Below the pieces are notes generated by a model. It was not told the origin of the DNA, did no database searches, and saw nothing but the letters and a program-made list of their open reading frames with translations. A stretch of 64,000 nucleotides of DNA from Dryomyza anilis. Lineage: Eukaryota > Arthropoda > Insecta > Diptera > Dryomyzidae. This document shows positions 32,371-44,300 of the stretch, in pieces. The stretch is from the NCBI GenBank assembly GCA_951804985.1, contig OX638132.1, forward strand, positions 104,336,026-104,400,025, written 5' to 3'. The translations under genes were made by a program, and so were the position numbers. Position 1 is the stretch's first letter, and the number at the start of each line of letters is the position of its first letter.

Positions 32371-35300
32371 TTAGGATTGATCCTTGCGAACGCGACGCTT
32401 GCGTGCGCCAGCTTTCGTTGTGCTCTCCTAAAATAGAACAAAGTTCCAAATTTTAGCACTTTTCAAGTAGAATTTGTGATTAAAACTAACCTCAGCGCCC
32501 TCGGACTTTTCCTCGGCAGCGCCCTCATCTGACTCCTTCTCGTCGGCGGCCTCGGTGGTGTCGGCAGCTACGCTGTTGCGGTCACCAGCAACAGCTGCTG
32601 CTGCACCAACGTCATCGTCCTGCTTGATATCCAGATCGGATTTTTTCTTTTTGGGACTCGCGGGCGCATTGGGCGCATCGCTGCTGCTTGCGGCATCACC
32701 GCCAGAGGTGGTTGGATCATCAGGCTGCACGGCGTCGGTTTTCTTTGCATCTGTGTCGGGTTCCTAAGTTAGCAAAAGACACCAAAAATATAAGAAAAAG
32801 TTGCAAAAAGTACTGCTAAGGTAGCATTATCGTTCATTACCTTGGCGGCGCTGCCACTACTGCACAAGCGATACAAACTATAAGCCAAAGGTGTGCCAAT
32901 CAGTATGATGGCGATACGCACCGTCCAGGTGGAGGTGGCCAGATAGTTTACAAGCTTATTCAAAAATGTTTCCTTTAGGTGGTGCATAGAGAAAAGTGCA
33001 AGAATAGGTGCAAAATTAATACGGGTGTTGGTAACTAGCGATACATAGTGTGTGTGTGTTTTTTTTGTGTTTATGACGACGAGCGTTATATTTAGCAACA
33101 ATTATATTCAATTTTAAAACTCGCAATGAAACCTCTTTGGCGCGTCGGTACAAATAAAAGACATAACAGCTCGCCGGTATCAACAGATACAAAAAGTACA
33201 GTGCCCACCAGCCGGGCTTGTAGTTCATGCGTCTCATTAAACGATGGAAGAAGGTTTTCTTCGCAACAAGTTGCAGATTAATAACACAGAAAAAAATTTT
33301 AAATTTAAGCTGTAGCTAATGGGAAACTTACCGATTCCTTGTCGATGAACTTTCGCTTGATGTCAAACGATTTAGCGGCAAAATCATCGGCCACCGCAAT
33401 ATCGTCAGTGATAATCAGATTATCGAATAAAATTTCATTGGACATGGACCAGAGCTCGATGCCAATGGCAGCCTGAAAAGCATTTGATATAGAACTCGAC
33501 AAAATAATGGACCGTTGTCACTTACAATGGGCGTCATCTTGAACGGTGTCAAATCCTCAAAGTAGTCGGGATTGGGTATCTTGCGTGCAGCCCATTTGCC
33601 GCGATAGTTGGGGTTTTCGATGAGTGGTGCACGCCATTTGCCCTTGTACAGCTTGTTGGGCACGAGCGGTGCCTGCCAGGGACCGCAACCGGGTGCATGC
33701 TCACAGGCGGGGTTGTCGACCAGCGGCGCTTCCCACTCGCCATCGATCTCGGTGTCCCAGTCTTCGGGCTTGGAAGCGGTGGGTTCTGGAAAAATGAAAT
33801 TTATTCGATTGCTGAACATATGGACTCGAAACCTTTCGTTTTGCAAATGCGAAAACTCTTCGGATATTTTCATTCGATTCGAAGATACAAATCGAATTCG
33901 AAATATGAAAATACATCACAGGATCCATGCAGAAGGGAATTTTTACAGATTTTTCTACTTATTTGCCAGAAGATTTCGAATTAAGAAGTTATATTTCCGT
34001 TTCGCACGGATCCTGTGATGCCGTATACCAGAGACAAAATTTCTAACATTTTCAGGTATATTTCTGACATTTTTTGATAAACACAAAAAAAAAGAATTTT
34101 CTGGGAATCGTAAGGCCGATTATGAACTTTATGGAATTTTAAAAGACAGATTATCAGCATATTTTCGAAAAGGGGCAGATAAAATCCAATACAATATCTC
34201 TTTCAGGAATATTTCCATATAAAACACAGATAAATGGAATATTATGCGAAGTGTAGAGCTGGTTAAAAAATGTCGTAGATTTTAAATGACATATTCACGA
34301 CATATTTTGGGAACGGGAAGATAAAAGGCTTCTTCTGGTACAAACTACGCCCTTGTCTGGTTAAAATCTTAGGAAAAAAATAGGTTTCTTAACTGCCCTT
34401 ACCCTGCCAAAATGATGTCTGGGGAATGTTTCAAACTTTCCTGACCCTGCAAAAAGTACTAGGTATTTTTTTAGAAACGGCCTCTTTAGATTTGATTGCA
34501 AAATATCAAAACCGATTATATTGGGTTAAAATAGAACTACAGATCTAGTTTCACATAAAAATAGTTTTATTTAATTACGTTAGGTGTTATGCTATAAATA
34601 ATAGGTATACTTTAAAATTTATATTTTTTACGTTTGGGTGGGCATAACATTGCTTAGATCTATCCGAATTACATTGGGTTTGTTTCAAGATATTAGCTAG
34701 AGTATTCCAAATGTAATACAAAAGAAATCATACAGAAAATTGAAATTGCTAAGAAGCCAAAGGTCCAAAATGTATAGAAAAACACGGGAAATTTAATTTC
34801 TTTTTGTTTTACGTATTACTTAAAAACTTTACGCAATATCAAAAATCTGAGAATGAGGTCTTGATTAGAATCGTGAAGTTCTTCGGGAAATAATACCTCG
34901 ATCTTAAATAAATAAAAAAAAATGATTGCATAGTGTAATATAAATTACTTATATACAAAACCAAGAACTGACACGAAAATCAATACCTTCTCATACAACA
35001 AAATATTAACTTTTCTTGGAACTAATACAGACATCGATTAAATGGTATATTCAATTTTCGCATAACATACATTTCAAATGTTTTCGCTGTTTATTAAAGT
35101 GTACTGATTTCGATAAAATATTATAGTCGACTTAAAGAGAAATTATCGCTCACCTGGAATCATATCGGGTTCATCTTGCAACCAACCAGCGGGCATTGTA
35201 GCGCTGGCATCGGGCAATTGTGGTGGTGCATCCTCATCCCAGTCAACGGGCTTCACAGCAGTAGGATCGGGTATCTTCTCACGTTCGTCCCAGTCCTGTG

Positions 35301-37132
35301 GCTTCTTGTCCTCGGGATCATCAATTTCGCTGGGCGGATTAACGGCCGGTTTGAATTCGTTCAACAACGAGCCCTCATTGATGACTTTGTGATCGACGCG
35401 CACTTCGAAAGTATTGTCGGGTCGCACAATCAACGTGTATAAATGAGGCAGCTTGTCTTTGAATGGCTCCTCCAAGCGGTCTCTGTACCCAAACAGAAAG
35501 AGGAAAAACAAAAATGAAAAACACGCACACAGAGATTTAGGGGAGGGTACAAAGCAGCACAGTAATTTATGTCAATCTCAATTAAGGCGAAATGTGGGGT
35601 CACAATACACACACATAACGCATCGAAAAAGTGCGGGTGCAAATACTGAAAAAATCAATACAGTCAGCAGCGACTTACTTGGGTTTGCGGCAGTGCTTCT
35701 CGGATATGCTGCCATTAATGGGATTAACGTGACGGAATATGAAATGCATTTTGAAGTCGTTGCCGCACTTGTCCGGCCCAAACATGATGGTGTAGGGTGT
35801 CTTGTCGTTGAACTGCGCAGCACAGAAATAGTAAAAATACAAAAAAAAAAGTATTAGTTTCAACGATTACATCCAACAACAAGTCATTGACATCGCTACC
35901 TTGGTGAGGTCTTCGCTTTCTTTCGATGCGGACAACAGCTTGATATACGAGCCACCACAATCTTGACCCTCCTGCATAAAGCAAACAAAAAAAAATTAGT
36001 TAAAGCAATAGTTGGCTCATTTTAATTTTGCATTGCTGACCTGCAAAGTGACCTCATACTGCACCACAAGCGGTTTTTCATCCTTAAAAGTGAAAGGCTT
36101 GCTGAGCGGCGCAGCAATGGCTGCATGTTTGGCCTTGGACTTCAGTACCAGACCGATGTCGTTTTTCCAGACGATGCGCTGCGGCGCCTCCCAGCTCCAG
36201 ACACCATCGTATTTAGCAATTTCCTCGGCGATATCTTCTTTCTTGGCCTGCGACTTGATCCAGCGCTGCGCGGAGATCTCAATATCATCGAAATGATCGA
36301 CAAAATGGAAGTTTTTCGGGTCATACTGCGGGCTCTCGTAGGGCAGCTCTTCGGCGGCAGGCAGAGTGGCGTCGGCGGTAATGACAACGTCTTCCTGCAA
36401 GCGTGAGCGACAAGGTGTTAAAGTATTAAGTAAATCGCTATGCAAATAAAACACGTAGTACGCGATAAGCAGGTGGTGCGCTAGAGAACGTGCGGCCGCA
36501 TTACTTCGCCGATAAGGTTGACATATTTGAAGGTTTTTTATCTTAGTAACAACAACTGATATGGTTTAAAATGGAACACAAAAAGGTGCTGCAAGATGTA
36601 GTCAAAATGATAATAAAGTCTGGCATCTCTGGCTGCAGCCAGCCAGCCACCGGCCAGCAAAGTGAGGTTAGAATCGCACATAAATCTGACGCAGTCACTG
36701 CTGCTCCAATTTCGCAGCCAAGTGAAACTCGGCGAATGCTCGTGGACTGCGCGGCAGTCGGTGAGGCTGGGAGGTGTGAATTAATAACTGTTTGCGTTGT
36801 TTTTTTACGACTGCATAAAAGAACAATAGAAATAATCGAAACTAATAAACTTTGCACCCAAATTGTGACGGTTGCTGCCGTGACGTGTCCCTATTGGTGC
36901 AGCGCATCATATTACTTTTTTTATTTCGCCAGCAGACCGCATTAGTCTTTGGACATTTGATTTATTCAAAAAAAATGTTAAAACTTACTTCTTCCATGCT
37001 GCTGACCTCGACGCCTGCATCATCTTCATCGAAGACCGGTTCAGCTCCCAGAACCAGATTGCGCTGTCCGACGAGCAGCATCACCACCAGCATCAGCGCC
37101 ATGCTACTCTGCTCCAAGTGTTTCCTGCGCAT
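32371..37132 (-). CDS. Cnx99A: Calnexin, ER membrane lectin chaperone (spliced)
   Basis: Exons in coding order: 37132-36989, 36394-36041, 35971-35900, 35812-35679, 35482-35154, 33785-33526, 33472-33332, then 33258-33133 (8a) and/or 32972-32841 (8b), 32763-32491 and 32427-32371. All junctions fit GT-AG and keep frame; with 8a the product has 629 residues, with 8b 631. Residues 1-30 form a signal peptide ([11 protein letters not shown] core). The lectin domain has CGGSYIKL (171-178) and IMFGPDKCG (199-207), with the Cys171/Cys206 pair. The P-domain repeats include [14 protein letters not shown] (305-318) and [17 protein letters not shown] (346-362), with a second Cys pair at 372/378. One transmembrane helix (about 494-516 in 8a) is followed by an acidic/Lys cytosolic tail ending [11 protein letters not shown], a basic ER-retention type end. 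Calnexin binds monoglucosylated N-glycoproteins in the ER and aids their folding. Assignment to Cnx99A rather than another fly calnexin paralogue is inferred. Confidence 0.95.
32841..32972 (-). other. Cnx99A: Calnexin alternative membrane-anchor exon 8b
   Basis: This exon has 44 codons, phase 0 at both ends, acceptor CACCTAAAG|GAAACA and a good donor AAG|GTAATG. It encodes [20 protein letters not shown] and then a hydrophobic helix [16 protein letters not shown], ending SSGSAAK. Its start resembles that of exon 8a (KTFFHRLM), suggesting origin by exon duplication. It can replace 8a without changing the frame. Confidence 0.8.
33133..33258 (-). other. Cnx99A: Calnexin alternative membrane-anchor exon 8a
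   Basis: This exon has 42 codons, phase 0 at both ends. The acceptor GTTGCGAAG|AAAACC is the only one that fits the frame, and it encodes [16 protein letters not shown] and then the helix [20 protein letters not shown], ending YRRAKE. The donor GAG|GTTTCA is weak. If it were skipped, translation would read on to a stop at about 33016, giving a different tail rich in basic residues. Exon 8b follows 160 bp downstream. Confidence 0.8.
33914..34020. mobile_element. Short MITE-like element in calnexin intron 5, 107 bp
   Basis: The ends CATCACAGGATCC and GGATCCTGTGATG are perfect 13-bp inverted repeats, and the similarity extends to about 27 bp with mismatches (ATGCAGAAGGGAA against GTGCGAAACGGAA). 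It lies in the 1368-bp intron 33786-35153. No target duplication was recognised. Confidence 0.65.
34230..34470. repeat. Dispersed repeat G, intronic copy
   Basis: Blocks ATAAATGGAATATTATGCGA, TATTTTGGGAACGGGAAG, GGTACAAACTACGCCCTTGT, CTTAACTGCC and TGTCTGGGGAATGTTT are in the same order as in the sequence at 40.08-40.28 kb. A shorter trace is at 31.29 kb. It is within calnexin intron 5 and non-coding. Confidence 0.6.
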
Positions 37133-37340
37133 TTTTCGGCTTTGGGTTAATTCGATGTTGTTCACTCTGTGTAGCACAAATAAATACTGCAAAAGCAAAG
37201 CGAAAGTTTTTGCTGGTGTCAAAAATTTATTATTTTTCAATTTATTTGTGCTGCTTTTGTTTCAATTAATTTAATTAGTGAAAAACAATGAATTCATTGC
37301 ATTTTTCTATTTTACTCACATAATAAACGCCGCGTCGCTG
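36989..37340 (-). other. Cnx99A: Calnexin 5' UTR with an intron
   Basis: On the minus strand a donor TTATTAT|GTGAGT (intron from 37319) and an acceptor CTTTGCTTTTGCAG|TATTTA (exon from 37186) define a 133-bp intron in the leader. The second leader exon runs from 37186 into the coding start at 37132. An upstream in-frame ATG at 37240 would lie inside this intron, so 37132 is preferred: it also places the hydrophobic signal core close to the N terminus. The transcription start lies above 37320 and was not located. Confidence 0.65.
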
Positions 37341-39640
37341 CTACTACTGGCTTCTTTTTTCAATGAATCAATAAAAAAAAATGGTGGAGCAGTGTTGTAA
37401 TGAACGAAAATCTTTCGTACATTATTGACGGACATTATTGCAGTGTTGCCAGCCTAAAAAAATACTACCTTCAAATCGCTGAAGTCCCACTAGACATATC
37501 TATGTCAAATATTTTACAAACATTACAATGGTCAAATGGAAATTCTTTATTATTGTCAACTTTTATGTTTGCTAAAATTTAAAGATTTTTTAATATTTCG
37601 CCTATTAGTTCATTGTTCAGAATAAGTGCAGAATGAATGAAATAAACTGAATTTGATATATGATTTTGAACTAGAGATTGCAATCTATTTGTTTAAAAAG
37701 AATTGTGATTTCTTTTTTTCGATCAATTCAATTTGAAATCAAGGAATTGAATCATAGCATTCGATTTTCAAATGAATTAAATTCAAAAAAAGATACAATC
37801 TTTCACAGCTCTGATAACTAGTTTTATGTAATGTGTACACTACGAAAACAAGATGTTTATCAAAGTCTTGCTGCAACAATCACTTTAAATGTACGCCTTG
37901 TAGTAAATAAATGTTTAAACATAAGTTTCAATAAACTCTTTGCAAAACTCCTAATATTTTTTAAATATAACATACATGCAGATAGTTATGATATGTTTGC
38001 CACAACAGCAATGATAATTTTGATATTTACTGTTGACTAATAGCAAACATCCTCAGATTTTGGACATTTGCAACAAAATGTTTTTGCTTATTTTGACATT
38101 TGACTACTATAAAAAAGGAAAATTACGTATTTTTTCCTTACAATATTTAAGTAAATTCAATGGTGTAAAAAAATTGTCAACACAAATATAACATTTTAAT
38201 GGAAAAAATAAAAATAACTCAGATTGAAATTTTCAGCACGTGATGAAAACTGATTTCTTTTAAGAGTACACCTTGCTGACAACAACCTGATGACGCTGCA
38301 AAAATGTTTCAAGTCATTGTACAATTTTATCATCGAAGACTTTAGAAAGATAATGCCGATGTGTTACAATGATTCTAAAATAAATAAACATCAATTTGTT
38401 TCCTTTTATTTCAATAAAATAAAACTCCGCGAATTCTTAGGAGTACCTTATCCAAATATTCCGTAACTATCTTCATATATGTGAGATCTTTAATTGATGT
38501 TTGCTATAAATAATCGTAAATTTTGAAGATATTTGCCAGCAATGTTTATCGTATTTGTTGGATATTTGAGAGATGGTTTTCCCACAGACGATTTAAATAA
38601 TTTGTAAATAACTTGATATTTAGTGCTGTGATATTTCTGGTAAACATTTCTGTTTTCTTACTGTAGGTTATTATTTTAAAAATTAATATGTATTTAATGT
38701 CTTCAATTTTGAAAATTAAATTTCGAATGAAAATTTAATAATATCCAATATAAATTATAAATAAACATTTTAGAAATGAACAAAAAGAAAAATATATATA
38801 CATTTAGGAGTGTCGCTGCAGTATGCGTATGCTTTTTAACACCAACTCCGTCTTTCATTTTTAAATTACGCGGCCCAAATCTGATGAATTAAAAATGAGT
38901 GATGATATCCAACAATTTTATTTTATATATAACATATAGAAATTCACCATTTTGATCACACATTTCGTTTAACTTTCGAAAACAAAAATATATCTGTATT
39001 ATTTTCATGATTATATATAGCAATAAATTTATACAATAAAAATAAATAACATTTTTAAAAAAAATCCTTAAAAATCCCCCTAGACATTATCACCCACAAA
39101 ATTTATTCCCGTCATCAATGAAAACTCCAACAAAGCAACACTGCGTTATTGACAAAGAAACCGGGTGACTCAGCCAAGCATAAAAATGTCACTCTGTGTG
39201 GAATGCAATGCGATGTTTTCGTGGATTGTAATTGGGGCTGTGTTTAGTTGCGAGTTCTGTTCGTTTTGTCATGAACACCCTTCAAACAGCTGTTATAACT
39301 GCTATTTTTGATTTTAGGTTTTGCAATGTGTCTTCGATTCTTGTGAGTGTGCGCAACATTAAATTTAATATTTAAAAACCGCTTTAAATGTATTCACGAA
39401 ATTATAGACTATTTGTGCTAAATGTCTTTACAAATGTTAAGTGCTGCTGGGTATGTGCTTGTTCTTGCAACACAAGTGCTTCAAAAGTTCAATTTTTATC
39501 GTGGAATTCTATTGCATGGAGCCGGAAAGCAGTGTGTTGGTAAGGTTTTAAATTCAATGTTTTAATGTTTAGATATCCAAAGCACATGATGCATTGCCTT
39601 ATGAAACATATCAACTGTCCCTGTTTCCGCCCCTTTTATA
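37341..39640. other. Upstream flank of calnexin; no other gene recognised
   Basis: The first few hundred bases must contain the calnexin promoter, but no TATA box or clear initiator could be singled out. Farther away the DNA is A+T-rich with chance frames only. Confidence 0.45.
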
Positions 39641-39644
39641 TGAA

Positions 39645-39780
39645 ACCAACCATTCACTTTAATACGGCGTTATCATAAGAATTTAATATTTCATAGATTT
39701 CGGAGACCACTAAGGGTATCTATGAGGTTTTTATTTACCATTGTCTATGACAACGCCGTGTTAAAGTGAACGGGTGTTTT
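39645..39780. mobile_element. MITE-like element with ~30-bp inverted ends
   Basis: The left end ACCAACCATTCACTTTAATA CGGCGTTATCATA and the right end TCTATGACAACGCCGTGTTA AAGTGAACGGGTGT are inverted repeats with a few mismatches. About 60 bp separate them. No coding capacity and no clear target duplication. Confidence 0.7.
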
Positions 39781-40074
39781 GTTAATTTTCGGAGACAAAT
39801 GACAGTCCTATAAACCAGTTTTAAAATAACGGTAAATGAAGCAGAATATTCTAAGTGGATTTGTACATAAAACATGAAAACGAAAGGAAACAACTATTTT
39901 AAAACGTTTTTATTAGCACGCTTTCTTGCCTGTCGAATTATGTAATTGATTTAAAACAAACTTCCCGATGAAATTTTAAACATAGCCTAGAACCGGATGA
40001 GAATTGTCAGACTGTTCGTCATGGTTATGTCGCCACTCGAGACCAATTTTCTTGCATTTTTTAGGAATATTCTG

Positions 40075-40290
40075 TTCACACACATTTAAATGGAATATTT
40101 TCGAAAAAGTGTAGCAGGCTGTGAAATTTTATGGAATTTTTTCCACCGTATTTTGGGTACGTGCAGTAAACAAACAGCTTGTGATACAAACTTCACCTTT
40201 GTCTGTTTGAAATGTGTCGAAAAACTGCTTCCAAACTGCCTCGACCCTGTCTGGGGCTTGGTTCCATATTTAAGGCAGTTTGTAAAATTT
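40075..40290. repeat. Dispersed repeat G, second copy
   Basis: This shares with the intronic copy at 34.2-34.5 kb the blocks TAAATGGAATATTTTCGAAA, TATTTTGGGTACGTGCAG, GATACAAACTTCACCTTTGT, CCAAACTGCC and CTGTCTGGGGCTTGGTT. The open frames on both strands across it are consequences of the repeat, not genes. Confidence 0.6.
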
Positions 40291-41992
40291 ATTGTTTTAT
40301 TGGCCGTTCGAATTCTGTCACACGAAAAATTAACTGACAACAAATTCAAGAAATAAAAAATTAAATAAAATATTTATTTTTTACAATGTTTGAAATTGAA
40401 TTTTTTCATAATATTTTAAACGAAAACCACTGAAGAAAAAGGTAATAATTTGAATACATTTGTCACGTTTTTTTTATATAAATTAAATACTTTTTATTTA
40501 AACTTGAAGTAGATATATCTTATTTAATTTTATTACGCAGGTAATTCATGTCAATACTTGTTTCAACCAAAGAAGGTTAAATTAGTCGGCGCAGTTTCAG
40601 CAATTATATTTGCTAAAACTACCATGACTAAATAATTTGCTGCATTGACGTACAACATTCATATTAGCAAACAGAATTGCTGATTTAACTACGAATAGCA
40701 AATGTTTTCAATAAATTACTGAATTTCATTACTGATTAATGAATGCAATTAATATCGGTTGCTATATTTACGTCGATTATTAATAATCAAAACTTTCTTC
40801 AACGAATTTTATTAAATCTTCCCGCTTTTAAAATGTTTATTGATCCAAGCGCCACCATGTGCGCCGGTTCCCGTTTGAAACAAACTTCATTTGCCGACTG
40901 TATGTCAAGTAAGGGCAACCAACCTCAAGAAAATTAACTTTTGTAAAATTGCGTACTCTCAAAAAAATATTATAGTGGTGAATTTGTCGAAATCGAAGCT
41001 GAAAAAATATTGTCGTGATCGCTGTAGTATCTAGAAGCTGTTGTGAGTGTTTGAAATAAATGTATTTTTTTTATTTTAGTAGATTTTGTCGAGTTTTTGG
41101 TTGGTTCTTTGAGGAACCATCAGGCACCGGGAGTTCAAAATTGAGCATATGTAAAATTCTATAGAAACGTTTTTTATGTTTTTTAAAGTATGTTGTTTAC
41201 ACACAACATAATTCCTGATTTTCGAACAGAATAAGTGCTTGGAAATTAATGGTGTGAATATGACATCAGCAATGACCGGAGTAAATCTATAAGAAAAGAA
41301 CATACTTTTTTGCTTTTTTATATTTTCCACTATTTTTCATAAAAAAATTTCTTGACTTTAAAAAATCTTAAGTACAAAATGCACTTTTTAAATTAAGAAC
41401 GAACGCTGTCCAGAATCGCGAGTTCTATAACATATATTTTTTTCAGCTCAAAAAAAAAGTCAGTCTTTTAAGGGTTAAGAGGTAACGACTTTTAATTTTA
41501 AATTCTTTATACATAAACACCGCATGTTATTAATATTGGCTAATACTTACTGTCTTTCATAATTCTTACAGAACAAACCTTACTATTTTTAAAATTTTTA
41601 TCTTTTGTATTATAGCACATATTTTATTTTTGCAATTTTCAGTTTAAAACGCATTTTTTTTATATTTTTTATTAATTACTTTTTTTAAAATTAGTTACTT
41701 TGTTTGTTTTATATTTTACCTTGATCGATGTGCCGATAAATAATTAAGTAGTTTCCATAATTTAACCTCAGGCCATTTCACACTTTGCAAACCTCTGCCA
41801 TGTTTACGGGATGAAAAACCTCATTGTAACGCAGGCATTATGACATACCTCAGTAGGAAAATTCATTGTAAACCGACTATAAAAATTAGAAATCTACCAA
41901 TAGTTAACTAAAATTAAAGTAAACGAATTTGGTTTAATAAAAATTTTAAAAAGAAAGTATGGAAAATAATCATAAAGAAATGTATGTATTTA
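40291..41992. other. AT-rich intergenic DNA, no feature seen
   Basis: Only short frames without domains occur here. Confidence 0.5.
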
Positions 41993-42233
41993 GGATGTGT
42001 GCGAGTTCGACTAAATTGCTGACTAAACAAATTTTTGTCGGTAATGCAGCGTTTACTTTTCAATTTAGCAAATTTTCGAGCAATCTAAATCGAACTAAAT
42101 TGGAAGACATCAAACAAACATATGATAATCGATTTATTAGGGACTTTAACAATTACCAGTTACCGCATGGCGAATGAATCCAAACCCGTACAATTTAGTT
42201 TAGTCAGCAATTTAGTCGAACTCGCACACACCC
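41993..42233. mobile_element. PIF/Harbinger-like MITE, complete, 241 bp
   Basis: The ends are GGATGTGTGCGAGTTCGACT AAATTGCTGACTAAAC and its inverted counterpart ending GCAATTTAGTCGAACTCGCA CACACCC, about 36 bp with few mismatches. TTA stands on both sides (41990-41992 and 42234-42236). A three-base TTA duplication and G-rich termini are typical of PIF/Harbinger elements, hence the class, which is inferred. The 72-codon frame inside is accidental. Confidence 0.75.
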
Positions 42234-42236
42234 TTA

Positions 42237-42745
42237 ATTTTGTCGGTAACGCAGTTTTTACTATATAATTTAGAACATTTTCAAGCTAAATTGAATGTAG
42301 GCAAACAGACATATGTCACCCGATTGATTACCGACTTTAACAATTACTACTTACTGAATGGAGATCTATTAAGAACTAATTTAATTTAGTTTGGCCAGCA
42401 ATTCGAATATTTGATCTCCATTCGATAACCGATAATTGTAAAAGTCCGTAATCAATCGACTATCATGTGTCTGTTTGCTTTCATCCAATTTAGTTGCAAT
42501 AAGTTGGCTCGAAAATTTGAAAAATTGAATTAGTAAACACTGCATTACCGACAAAACTTAGTTTAGTCACCAATTTAGTCGAATTCGAACATTTGATCAC
42601 CATTCGGTAACCGGTAATTGTAAAAGTCCGCAATCAATCGACTATCATGTGTCTGTTTATTGTCATCCAATTTAGTACCAATTAAAAAAAATTGATAAAT
42701 TGAATTAGTAAACACTACATTACCGACAAAACTTACTCTTACTCA
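42237..42745. mobile_element. Cluster of three partial Harbinger-like MITE copies
   Basis: Forward partial copy at about 42237-42400: TTTTGTCGGTAACGCAGTTT, CAAACAGACATATGTCACCC. Two inverted partial copies at about 42403-42590 and 42592-42745: TCCATTCGATAACCGATAAT, ATCGACTATCATGTGTCTGT, ACTGCATTACCGACAAAACT. All lack the outermost GTGTGCGAG terminus. Together with the complete copy they form a head-to-head set. Confidence 0.7.
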
Positions 42746-43260
42746 CTCTTAATATCGAAACTTTAACTGAAAACGAAACGAATGAGAAAGCCGAAAATGG
42801 CAATTTCCAACTTTTAACTTTGTTATTTTTCGAAACACCTATTTGCTGTATAGCGCCTTTTTGTTTCCAGCGCTTATTTTCTTTTAAGTCTTTGGCATCA
42901 GCACACCAAATACTCTTGAAAATTGTATTTAATTTACGCAAATATTAATCTCTGTATTTTTTATTCACACAAACGCGCATTTGCTTCATGCCCGATTTAT
43001 TGTCGAAATCTATTCCAAGTACATTTCCACAAAATCAAGTTAAATCTGTCATGAATATTAAATGTCATCCATCTGTCATTTGGACATTACAAATGCTGTT
43101 TTGGCTTGTTTTTTCTCTTCGTTTTTGCCATTATCATCATCATTATCATTATCATCATCTATTTTTTATGCAAATTATATTTTTTTATATTTGTGGGTGA
43201 TAACTAAATAATATTAATATAATAACCTAGAAACCGTTGATATTGTGCAACGCCATTTTT
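42746..43260. other. Intergenic DNA with an (ATC)n-rich stretch
   Basis: A run of ATC/ATT triplets at 43130-43165 (CATTATCATCATCATTATC) is the only notable structure. No gene. Confidence 0.5.
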
Positions 43261-44300
43261 ATTTAATAGGGCGCCATTGGCAGCACTCGACATGGCGTCG
43301 TCCAGTGGCTGTTTTAATTTGAATTATTTTGTGATTGGTTCAAAGAGCACTTTCCGGAGGTGAGTGTGTGTGTGTGCGGCAAGTACCAATTTCTGGTCAT
43401 CTTAGGGCGAATATTATTAAATTAGCCTCCGATTTAATATTCAATTTGTTTAGTTTTGCTTTTTGCCTTCGGCCGTTTGGGGCCACTCCGAATTAGCTGC
43501 TGGCATTAAGTGGTTTAGGCGCTGTAAATGTCCTACGCACGATCGTTCCGCAGACAGCCGCATCCTTTGGCATCGTCCTGGCAATGTTCTGGTACTACAC
43601 AAGGACGTTAACTCTTCGTCAACTGCTATAAATTTGTTAGCCAAAGCATATTATAAACGTTTATTTCAATATGCAACGCATACAAAAAGCATCAGGACAT
43701 CAAGGATAACACCAGCGGGAGGCATCGGGCGGCATATGTCTGCTGCTGGTGCTGTCGACGCCATCGCCTTCTGTGTGTACTGCGCCTATCTCGTGTGGCA
43801 CTCGTTGAACTTGTCGCCGTTTATTCTCGCCAACAACTTCCAGGACAGCAACAACAATAATAAGATGCGCTGCTACAACTACAACTGCTGCTGTAACTGT
43901 AGCAACTATGGCAGCTTTAACTAACAGCACAGCGCTCGCAGCGGAAACGGAAGCGGAAGTTAGTGCCGGGCAAAGTTTGTACGTGACTAGAAATTCGCAT
44001 ACGTTTGCGTGCAGTCTGCGTCCGTGTGCGTTCGTCGTTGCTCTCCATCTCTTTCTCTCTGCTTCGCTCTCTCGCTCTTGATGTATGGTTGTGTGTTTGT
44101 ACGTGCGTCCTTTACAGTTGACTAACGGGTTTGTCCAAAACCACTCTAATCCAGTGAGTGTAGGCGACCGACTGGCCCTGTATTTATTCGCACTGTATGC
44201 GTCTGTGTCTCCTTGTTTGTCTGTCTTAGTTTTCGTACATCTGTCGGTTGGGATGTCCTTTTGTAACTGTTTGTCCTTTTAATATGTGTTTAAATAATAA
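43261..44300. other. GC-richer, promoter-like stretch
   Basis: Composition rises well above the surroundings. It contains a CT-rich (GAGA-type) block at 44039-44080 (CTCTTTCTCTCTGCTTCG and CTCTCTCGCTC) and CAGTCTGCG / GTGTGCGTTC phrases often found near fly promoters. A 153-codon plus-strand frame at 43463-43924 is open, but it is Cys/Asn-rich at the end and matches no family I know. A 5' exon or leader of an unseen gene is possible. Confidence 0.4.

Noticed and set aside
32555..36406. Plus-strand frames of 70-136 codons opposite calnexin
   Set aside because: They are shadows of the calnexin exons on the other strand.
36962..37240. Upstream in-frame ATG at 37240 as calnexin start
   Set aside because: It lies inside a leader intron with good splice sites (37319-37187) and would push the signal peptide about 36 residues inward.
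43463..43924. 153-codon plus-strand frame as a gene
   Set aside because: Part of the minus strand is also open here, the end is Asn/Cys repeat-like, and no family was recognised.
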